Positions 9,799 to 16,391 of a stretch of 64,000 nucleotides of DNA are shown here, in pieces. Position numbers and translations under genes: made by a program. The DNA comes from Pigmentiphaga aceris (GTDB taxonomy: Bacteria; Pseudomonadota; Gammaproteobacteria; Burkholderiales; Burkholderiaceae_B): positions 3,658,001 through 3,722,000 of the forward strand of contig NZ_CP043046.1 of the NCBI RefSeq assembly GCF_008119665.1, in the 5' to 3' direction. Under the pieces are notes generated by a model. The model saw only the letters and a list, made by a program, of their open reading frames with translations. It did no database searches and was not told the origin of the DNA. How positions within the stretch are numbered: the stretch's first letter is position 1; each line of letters starts with the position of its first letter.

Positions 9799-11433
9799 TC
9801 ATGCCCCCTTCGCTTGCTTGACCAACGCGTCGGCAGCGCGGAACGCCAATGCCGTCATCGTGATCGTGCTGTTGCCGCAAGCCGTGCTGGGCATCGCACC
9901 GCCGCCCGGAATGAACAGGTTGGCATGGTCGTGCGAGCGGCACTCGCCATCCACCACGGAATTGGTGGGATCGTTGCCCATGATGGTGCCGCCCATGATG
10001 TGCTTGCTCTGGTTGAACTTGGGGCTGAACTTGGCCTCGATCGCGCCCATGGCCTCGGCAATGCGCTTGGCGATCGGCGTGGCGTATTCCTTGGACGAAC
10101 GGCGCACGTAGTCACCCACGTCATAGTGGATCGACGGCTTGGGCAAGCCGTGCCAGTCGCGCTTGTCCGACAGGGTCAGGCGGTTGTTGGGATCGGGCAG
10201 CATTTCGTGCGCCATCACCACATCGGCCGTGCAGGCGGTCAGGCGGCGGATTTCCGAATCCAGCGCCTTGCCGACCAGGCCCTTGTTCAGCGCCTGGAAG
10301 GTGACGAAGCGATTGCGCGCAAAGTTGTTGAAGCGGAAGTACGCGCCGCCGTGCTCGCCACGGAAGTCCCCTTGCGAGGTTTCCATGATGCCGCTGTTGA
10401 CCACCGGACCCACACCCGACCAGAACGGCTCGGCCAGGGTCAGCGTCATGGTGATCTGCGGATGGTCCATCATGTTGCGGCCGACCTGATCCGAGCTGTT
10501 GGCCAGCCCGTTCGGGTTGCGATCGTCCTTGGACATCAACAGCAACTTCGGATTTTCCAGGCCGTTACAGGCCAGCACGAACTGCTTGCCAGTCACGCGA
10601 TGCGTGGCCTTGTTCTGGTCGAAGTAATGCACGGCTTCGACCTGGTTCTTGGCATTGGTCTCGACGCGGTACACAACCGAGTCGCTGAGAATGACCGCGC
10701 CCTTGGCTTCCAGGCGACGCAAGGCGGTTGCACCGTCGTACTTCGCACCGATCGGACAGACCGGCACGCAATTGTTGTTGGCGCAACAGGCCGGACGGTC
10801 GTCGTAGGGCATGCCGCTGTTGCGGGCCTGCGAAACCGGAATGTTGTTGTAGCCCAAGGTCTTCACGACTTCAGTGAAGCGGGTTTCGCCAGGGCTGAAG
10901 GGCAGCGGCGGCATCGGGTACGGTGCCGAACGTGGCAGGCGCGGCCACTGCTGTTCCGGGTCCGACGGACCGCAGATGCCCAACTTCTGTTCCACGCGAA
11001 CGTAATACGGTTCCAGCGTGGCGTAATCGAACACCCAGTCGCGGCCCACGCCATACAGCGTGTTCAGGCGCATGTCTTCGGGCGTCAGACGCCAGGACGT
11101 GCCCGCCCAGTGCCAGGTCGAACCACCCGCATAGCGGATGTAGGTCTGGTCGTAGGAATCCGGGCCAGTCAGTTGCAGATAGGTGTCATCCGGGTTGCCG
11201 GTCGGCGGCATGGGGTGCGGTGCCCAGGGCGCGGGCGGGTAAGACGAATTCGCACTGCCCTTGATGCCCAGGGGCAAGTTGCGGAAGTTCTCGACGATCA
11301 CGCTGCGTTCAACGCGCGGACCGGCCTCGATCATCAGCACGGAAACACCCGCGTCGAGCAATTCTTCGGCAATCACGATGCCGACGACGCCCGTGCCGAC
11401 GATCACGACGTCGGCGCTGTTCTTAGTAGTCAT
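9799..11433 (-). CDS. GMC-family FAD dehydrogenase, catalytic subunit with 3Fe-4S cysteine signature
   Basis: Catalytic flavoprotein of 544 residues. The FAD-binding Rossmann motif (VIVGTGVVGIVIAEELL) is near residues 10-26, and the GMC C-terminal region with G-G-G-A-M-P-S and the N-S-T-I-T-M stretch is present. A cysteine group CC-x4-C-x3-C at C216, C217, C222 and C226 matches the spacing of the 3Fe-4S cluster ligands known in the catalytic subunit of Burkholderia FAD glucose dehydrogenase. It should oxidise a sugar or polyol in the periplasm and feed electrons to the tri-haem cytochrome encoded next. It has no signal peptide; export as a complex with the twin-arginine small subunit upstream fits. 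Confidence 0.9.
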   Translation of the reverse strand: MTTKNSADVVIVGTGVVGIVIAEELLDAGVSVLMIEAGPRVERSVIVENFRNLPLGIKGSANSSYPPAPWAPHPMPPTGNPDDTYLQLTGPDSYDQTYIRYAGGSTWHWAGTSWRLTPEDMRLNTLYGVGRDWVFDYATLEPYYVRVEQKLGICGPSDPEQQWPRLPRSAPYPMPPLPFSPGETRFTEVVKTLGYNNIPVSQARNSGMPYDDRPACCANNNCVPVCPIGAKYDGATALRRLEAKGAVILSDSVVYRVETNAKNQVEAVHYFDQNKATHRVTGKQFVLACNGLENPKLLLMSKDDRNPNGLANSSDQVGRNMMDHPQITMTLTLAEPFWSGVGPVVNSGIMETSQGDFRGEHGGAYFRFNNFARNRFVTFQALNKGLVGKALDSEIRRLTACTADVVMAHEMLPDPNNRLTLSDKRDWHGLPKPSIHYDVGDYVRRSSKEYATPIAKRIAEAMGAIEAKFSPKFNQSKHIMGGTIMGNDPTNSVVDGECRSHDHANLFIPGGGAMPSTACGNSTITMTALAFRAADALVKQAKGA

Positions 11434-11457
11434 AGGAAATACTCTGGAAGTGCGCGC

Positions 11458-11997
11458 TCAGAAGCTGGGCATTGCGCTGAGCGGAACGGTCACCTGGCGC
11501 CACATGTTCGGGCCGGTGATGCCGTAAGACGGAATGGTGACCACGTCGCTGGTGGTCTTGAAGGTAAGCGCCTGCTCGAAGGTGAACAGTTCGGCGTTTG
11601 CCTTGGGCGAGGACACGCCCGAGTACCACGCGAAGATCACCCACAAGGCCAGTTGCTTGGCCTTGCCTTCGGGGATGTCGCCAAAGAAGTCTTCAACGAT
11701 CTTGGCCTGCTTGGCGTCCGCAATCGCGATGATGGAATCGCTCGATTCCTTGAAGTCCGGCCGCTCTTTCATGGCGGTCTTCAAAATGCGCGCGCCAACC
11801 CGCGAATCGAGTTCGTGGTTGATCAGCAGACGCGACAAGGTCATGAAGCGCGTGAGCTGCGGATCGTTGGCGGCAGGCAGGGCAAAGGACGGCAGCGATG
11901 CGCCGGCGAAGTAGCTGCCAAAGATGGCAACACTTCCCAGCAACACGCGTCGACGTGATGTACAGGACACGGCGTCGATCTTGGTTTTATCGGACAT
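11458..11997 (-). CDS. Small subunit of FAD sugar dehydrogenase (Tat-exported chaperone/hitchhiker subunit)
   Basis: Protein of 179 residues with a twin-arginine-like signal (SRRRVLLG at about 14-21, hydrophobic stretch, cleavage near 38) followed by a helical domain of the sorbitol/glucose dehydrogenase small-subunit kind. In characterised three-subunit enzymes this gamma subunit is needed for folding and Tat export of the flavoprotein. It is the first gene of the operon; the GMC gene follows after 24 bases. Near the C-terminus the G-I-T-G-P-N-M-W-R-Q segment resembles gluconate 2-dehydrogenase subunit 3 relatives. Confidence 0.82.
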   Translation of the reverse strand: MSDKTKIDAVSCTSRRRVLLGSVAIFGSYFAGASLPSFALPAANDPQLTRFMTLSRLLINHELDSRVGARILKTAMKERPDFKESSDSIIAIADAKQAKIVEDFFGDIPEGKAKQLALWVIFAWYSGVSSPKANAELFTFEQALTFKTTSDVVTIPSYGITGPNMWRQVTVPLSAMPSF

Positions 11998-12182
11998 CTT
12001 TTGCTTTCTGGATAAGAGTGTGGAGGCTACCCGCCGGATTGTATGAATTGATCCAGGTCAATAGGTGGTAGCGATGCCAGCAGATTGTAGCATTCAGCAT
12101 TGACTCTTATAGATGACTGGTGTTATTGCGACTTGCACAAACGGTACCATTCCACCAGTACCACGATGAGGAGCCATCACGC

Positions 12183-12746
12183 ATGAACAGCAAACAGGCG
12201 AACGAAACCAGCAAATTTCTGAGCTTTGTCTTGCGGCATGAACCGCAGGCCATCGGCATCGAACTGGATCGCGAAGGCTGGGCAGATGTGGACGCGCTGA
12301 TTGCAGGCGCTGCGGCGCAGGGCCGGGAACTGGACTACGCAGCGATTGCGTCAATTGTCGAAGGCAACGACAAGAAGCGCTTCGCGCTGTCGGAAGACGG
12401 CAAGCGCATTCGCGCGGTGCAAGGACATTCCACACAAAGCGTGACTGTCACGCACGTCGAGAAGACACCGCCCGAGGTGCTTTACCACGGCACGGCTACC
12501 CGCTTTCTGGCGTCGATCCAACAGCAAGGCCTGCTGGCCGGTGCACGACATCATGTGCACCTGTCGCAGGACATCGACACCGCCGTGTCGGTCGGAAAGC
12601 GCTACGGACAGGTGGTGGTGCTGCGCGTCGAGGCAGCGCGCCTGCATGCGCAGGGCGTGACCTTCTTCCAGGCTGACAACGGGGTTTGGCTGGTCAATCA
12701 CGTGCCGGCCGACGCTTTACAAGTGCTCGACACACCCGCCGCGTAA
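12183..12746 (+). CDS. kptA: RNA 2'-phosphotransferase (Tpt1/KptA family)
   Basis: KptA/Tpt1 homologue of 187 residues, the normal bacterial size. The opening (S-K-F-L-S-F-V-L-R-H-E-P, then LDREGWADVDALI) and the later Y-H-G-T-A and H-V-H-L-S stretches are the conserved family blocks; Arg/His/Arg residues of the NAD-binding site appear within them. The enzyme moves an internal 2'-phosphate of RNA to NAD+. ATG 12183 has GAGGAG about 8 bases upstream and is preferred over 12120. It stands alone, divergent from the dehydrogenase operon and convergent to the Bug gene, with no RNA ligase or splicing gene nearby. Confidence 0.92.
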   Translation: MNSKQANETSKFLSFVLRHEPQAIGIELDREGWADVDALIAGAAAQGRELDYAAIASIVEGNDKKRFALSEDGKRIRAVQGHSTQSVTVTHVEKTPPEVLYHGTATRFLASIQQQGLLAGARHHVHLSQDIDTAVSVGKRYGQVVVLRVEAARLHAQGVTFFQADNGVWLVNHVPADALQVLDTPAA

Positions 12747-12829
12747 GGCGGACGGGGTCGTCAGACGCGCACGCCGCGCCAGGCTGACGTGTGAGTCGCC
12801 CGGCGCGTTACACAGGGCCAGCAGCCGGC

Positions 12830-13840
12830 TTATTCCGCCTTGATGCCAGCCCGCTGAATCAGCTCAGTCCACTTGGCCACATCGGCCTTGATACGCTGCG
12901 CAAACGCATCCGGCCCGCTGCCCACCGGCTCAAAACCGATGGCCGACAGCTTGGCATGCAAGTCACCCTTGCGCACCGACTCATCCAGTGTTGCGGCGAG
13001 CTTCTGCACGATCTGTGGTGGCGTGCCGGCGGGTGCCACCAGGCCAAACAAAGGTGACGTATCCACGCCTGGCAAACCGGCTTCCGCAAATGTCGGCACG
13101 TCGGGCAGTTGCGCCACCCGCTTGTTGCTGGTGACCGCCAATGCGCGCAGCTTTCCACTTTTGATGTATTCCAGCAGGCTGGGCACGGTGGCAAACGCAA
13201 ACTGCACCTGACCGCCCAACAAGTCGGTGAACACTGTCCCGCCACCCCGATACGGCACGTGCAGCACGTCTACCTTGGCTTCGCGGCGCAGCTGTTCGCC
13301 GGCAAGATGCGGGGCGGAACCGACACCGGCCGAGCCATAGGACAAGGTGCCGGGTTTGGCCTGGGCCAGCTTGATGAACGCCTGGATGTCCTCGACGCCC
13401 ACCGAGGGATAAACCACCAGCACGAAGGGCGCTGTCGCCATCAGGGAAATCGGCGTGAAGTCCTTGAGCGTGTTGTAGGGTAAGCGCTCGCCCAGCAGAC
13501 CGGGATTGATGGTGAACGCGGAATCGACCATGCCAATGGTGTAGCCATCGGCGGTTGACGTGGCCAGCGCCCGCGTGCCGATGGTCGTCCCGCCACCACC
13601 CCGGTTTTCGACGATGAACTGCTGCCCCAGCGCCTGCGAAAACACCTGCCCTGCCAGCCGCGCCAGATTGTCGGTCGCTGCGCCGGGTGGGTACGGCACC
13701 ATGAAGTGCACGGGCTTGTCAGGGTAGCCCGCTGCCCTGGCGTTCAGGCTCCAGGGCAGCATCGCGGTCGCAGCCAGCGCGCCTGTGGCGGCCATGAAGC
13801 CGCGACGGCGAGGGTTCGTGGGGCAAAGGGTGTTGGTCAT
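12830..13840 (-). CDS. Bug-family tripartite tricarboxylate transporter substrate-binding protein
   Basis: Periplasmic receptor of 336 residues of the Bug (TctC-like) family, greatly expanded in Bordetella and relatives. An N-terminal signal with an RRRG motif (about 11-14) and an Ala-rich stretch is followed by the typical Y-P-D-K-P-V opening, a P-Y-P-P-G-A-A-T-D motif and an E-N-R-G-G-G-G segment that shape the carboxylate-binding site. ATG 13840 is chosen because GGAGATACTC directly precedes it. It lies 84 bases after an enolase-superfamily gene on the same strand, so the ligand is probably the organic or sugar acid handled by that enzyme. No TctA/TctB membrane partners are present here. 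Confidence 0.92.
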   Translation of the reverse strand: MTNTLCPTNPRRRGFMAATGALAATAMLPWSLNARAAGYPDKPVHFMVPYPPGAATDNLARLAGQVFSQALGQQFIVENRGGGGTTIGTRALATSTADGYTIGMVDSAFTINPGLLGERLPYNTLKDFTPISLMATAPFVLVVYPSVGVEDIQAFIKLAQAKPGTLSYGSAGVGSAPHLAGEQLRREAKVDVLHVPYRGGGTVFTDLLGGQVQFAFATVPSLLEYIKSGKLRALAVTSNKRVAQLPDVPTFAEAGLPGVDTSPLFGLVAPAGTPPQIVQKLAATLDESVRKGDLHAKLSAIGFEPVGSGPDAFAQRIKADVAKWTELIQRAGIKAE

Positions 13841-13924
13841 GAGTATCTCCGTGCGCATTGTTGTTATGGGTGATGCGGGGCAGGAATCCAGCCTATCTGG
13901 CGGCAAACGACTTGGTTTCGAGGC

Positions 13925-15022
13925 TCAGCTTGCGTAACGGCCTTCGGCAAGCTCCGACTCGGGATCGGCACCCAAGCCCGGCGTGTCAGGCACCTGGACA
14001 AACCCGTTCTGGATGGGCACACGCTTGCCATAGGGCACATGCGCCAATTCCACGTAAAGACGCTCCAGCGCCACGTCGGCCTGCTGCGCAGCAATCAGGT
14101 GCAGCGATGCGAGGTAACCTGGCCCGAAGAACGCCACTTGCGGCGCACAGACAACCGGCGTGTCCACGCAATGCCGGGCGATGTCCCAGGCTGCGCTCAG
14201 ACCCAGCTTGATGACACTGGGCTGCACGTAATCGACACTGTGGTTCGCAATCATCTGCTTCAAGGCATACGTGCTGGCGGCGTTTTCGCCGACTGCCAGC
14301 GGCACTCGGCATAGCTGCTTCAACTGCTTCAAGGCATGGTCGTCCTCCGGTGGCCATAAGGGTTCTTCGATCCAGAACGGGTCGTGCTCACGCATGGCCG
14401 CGATGGCGTCATGTGCCTCATCGGGCAACCATGCGCAGTTGGTGTCCACCATGATCGGGACACCCGCCCCCGTTGCGCGACGCACTGCTGCCAGCGCGTC
14501 GCTTGTGCGTTCGTGCAACTTGATTTCGGTATACCCCTCGCCAAGCGCCTGGGTGGTCACGGCGTCCAGGCGTTCCGCGTCACCGTAGTACTGCAGCAGC
14601 GAGGCGTAGACCCGCACCCTGTCGCGGCGCTTGCCACCAAGCAATTCGTAAAGGGGCACCCCTGCCCGCTTGGCGCGCAAATCCCATAGTGCGATATCCA
14701 GCCCAGCCAGCGCATGCACCACCGGGCCAGACCGCCCCAGGTTGTGCAAGGTGCGCTGCATGCCTGGCAATAAGGCGGCGTCGTCCGCATCCCTGCCCAC
14801 GGCAAGCGGCGCAATCAAGGTACCGAAGATAGCGACCAACGCAGTCGGTTCGACACAATAGGACTCCCCCCACGCGACCGTACCGTCCTGGGTTTCCAGC
14901 CGCACCAGCGCGCTGTCCAGCTTGTCACGCGGACGGCCAGCGAACAGCGGCGCGGGGCTCCAGTGATGGAACGGCAGGCGCATGGGAATGCAGGTGACAG
15001 AGACGATGGTGTTGGCAGGCAT
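13925..15022 (-). CDS. Mandelate racemase/muconate lactonizing enzyme family protein (enolase superfamily)
   Basis: Enolase-superfamily enzyme of 365 residues with the N-terminal capping domain and a TIM barrel. The barrel shows K-x-H (E-I-K-L-H-E) at the second-strand catalytic position and metal ligands in M-V-D-T-N, W-I-E-E-P and A-V-G-E-N. The K-x-H arrangement is found in acid-sugar dehydratases and racemases of the superfamily, but the exact substrate is not readable. ATG 15022 starts the M-P-A-N-T-I-V-S sequence; upstream in-frame starts would overlap the divergent LysR region. It probably forms an operon with the Bug receptor, controlled by the LysR gene. Confidence 0.88.
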   Translation of the reverse strand: MPANTIVSVTCIPMRLPFHHWSPAPLFAGRPRDKLDSALVRLETQDGTVAWGESYCVEPTALVAIFGTLIAPLAVGRDADDAALLPGMQRTLHNLGRSGPVVHALAGLDIALWDLRAKRAGVPLYELLGGKRRDRVRVYASLLQYYGDAERLDAVTTQALGEGYTEIKLHERTSDALAAVRRATGAGVPIMVDTNCAWLPDEAHDAIAAMREHDPFWIEEPLWPPEDDHALKQLKQLCRVPLAVGENAASTYALKQMIANHSVDYVQPSVIKLGLSAAWDIARHCVDTPVVCAPQVAFFGPGYLASLHLIAAQQADVALERLYVELAHVPYGKRVPIQNGFVQVPDTPGLGADPESELAEGRYAS

Positions 15023-15068
15023 GGGAATCAGGCGTCGACAGGATTGCCCATCGTCGTGCGCGGAACGC

Positions 15069-15103
15069 ATATGGTCAAGTACCTGGATTGACTACTTCCA
15101 TAT
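15069..15103. promoter_or_regulatory. Inverted repeat in the LysR / enolase-superfamily divergent promoter
   Basis: Arms ATATGG..AAGTA (15069-15081) and TACTT..CCATAT (15093-15103), matching except for a 2-base bulge and spaced by about 11 bases. The element sits in the 80-base gap between the divergent genes, where a LysR-type regulator usually binds. It touches the upstream candidate start of the LysR gene, which slightly favours the later start at 15114. Confidence 0.45.
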
Positions 15104-16007
15104 GGTTTTTCGTATGCTTAGCCGCCGTGAACTGAAGCTGCTGCGCGCCATGCACACCCTGGGCACCGTCACCGCGGCAGCAGCATCCATCGACATGACC
15201 CAGCCAGCGGCCAGCGCCATGCTGAAAGACCTGGAAATACGCTTGGGCGTGGCGCTGTTCAGCCGGGAAAAACGGCGTCTGCGCATGACTGCGCAGGGGC
15301 GAACGTTGATGCCCGAAGTGCTGAACGCCCTGGCCGCCCTGGAAAGCGCCGACCGCCTGGCCAACGACATGCGCCACGGCACCGTGGCGCGCCTGGTGAT
15401 CGGCGCGGTTGCCATCGCCGCATCCAGCCTCCTGCCCGCTGCCCTCGCCCGCGTGCGCGCCGCGCATCCCTCGGTTGCCGTCACCGTGCGGGCAGGCACC
15501 GCGCTGGAGATCATCGACATGGCCGTGGAACACCGCGTCGACCTAGGCATCATCATCGGCAAGGTCGCCGATAATCATCGGGTGACGAGTCTGACGCTGG
15601 CACCGCTGAGTTTGTATGCGGTGATGCGGGAAGATCATCCGTGGGCAGGACGTGTCGGTTTGTCGCTGACGGATATGGCTGACCAAACCATCATTGTGTT
15701 GGCAGATGCCCTACCCGCAGGCAGTGCCACCCGGGCGGCTTTCGACGCGCAAGGTGTGCCTTACCGGACGATGGTCGAGGTGATGCAGTCGTCAGCCGCG
15801 TGCGCGCTGGCGGCGGAGGGGCTGGGGGTGGCAATTGTGGAGAGCTTGGGAGCGCATTATGCGACGCGCGTTGGGTTGGTCGCTCACAAGCTGGTCGCGC
15901 TGGAGAATTCGGCGTTGACTTTGGTTTGGGCACCTGGGCATGTATTGAGCGCGCCAGCGATTTGTTTTCGAGATGGGGTGCTTGAGAAGGTGGCGGCGAA
16001 CATGTAA
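15102..16007 (+). CDS. LysR-family transcriptional regulator
   Basis: LysR-type regulator of 301 residues. The winged helix-turn-helix is at the N-terminus (L-L-R-A-M-H-T-L-G-T-V-T-A-A-A, then DMTQPAASAMLKDLE and R-L-G-V-A-L-F-S-R), followed by a periplasmic-binding-protein-like effector domain. ATG 15102 and 15114 are both possible; neither has a strong ribosome site. It is divergent from the enolase-superfamily/Bug pair and is probably its activator, responding to the acid substrate or an intermediate. Confidence 0.9.
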   Translation: MVFRMLSRRELKLLRAMHTLGTVTAAAASIDMTQPAASAMLKDLEIRLGVALFSREKRRLRMTAQGRTLMPEVLNALAALESADRLANDMRHGTVARLVIGAVAIAASSLLPAALARVRAAHPSVAVTVRAGTALEIIDMAVEHRVDLGIIIGKVADNHRVTSLTLAPLSLYAVMREDHPWAGRVGLSLTDMADQTIIVLADALPAGSATRAAFDAQGVPYRTMVEVMQSSAACALAAEGLGVAIVESLGAHYATRVGLVAHKLVALENSALTLVWAPGHVLSAPAICFRDGVLEKVAANM

Positions 16008-16391
16008 TACGTACCACAGGCATTTGCAGCCTAACCCGGGGCAGCAAGTAACCAGCCATCGTTACTGTCTGGCAGCGAGCCTGGAAAGACGTCACGCCAT
16101 TCTTTGTGCTGGCGACCGATATCGGTGGCTTGGGCAATACGAATGTAATCAAGCTGGCGAGATTTTTCTGTACATACCCAATCGATAACCACGTCAACCG
16201 CCTTACTGCTGCGGTCTGTCCGGACCGAACAAGGATTCGTTTCTTAGTAGGTTTTTTCTATTTCCATAACATCAATGAAAACAGGGCAGCGCAACCATGA
16301 TTTGCCATTGTTTTCGGATATATTTCTGCCCTGACTTGTATCTATATCTTTCAATTGGCGATATTTCGCCGTCTTCCGGAAAATAGCCGAT
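16008..16391. other. AT-rich intergenic region before the DUF4214 gene
   Basis: About 384 bases with no supported gene. The sequence is much more AT-rich than the flanking LysR gene, especially 16180-16380, and should hold the promoter of the large secreted-protein gene. No terminator hairpin, riboswitch or RNA gene was recognised. Short overlapping frames here lack family features. Confidence 0.5.

Noticed and set aside
9814..11958. A 714-codon plus-strand frame across the dehydrogenase operon
   Set aside because: It spans two well-supported minus-strand genes and their gap, which no real gene would do, and has no motif.
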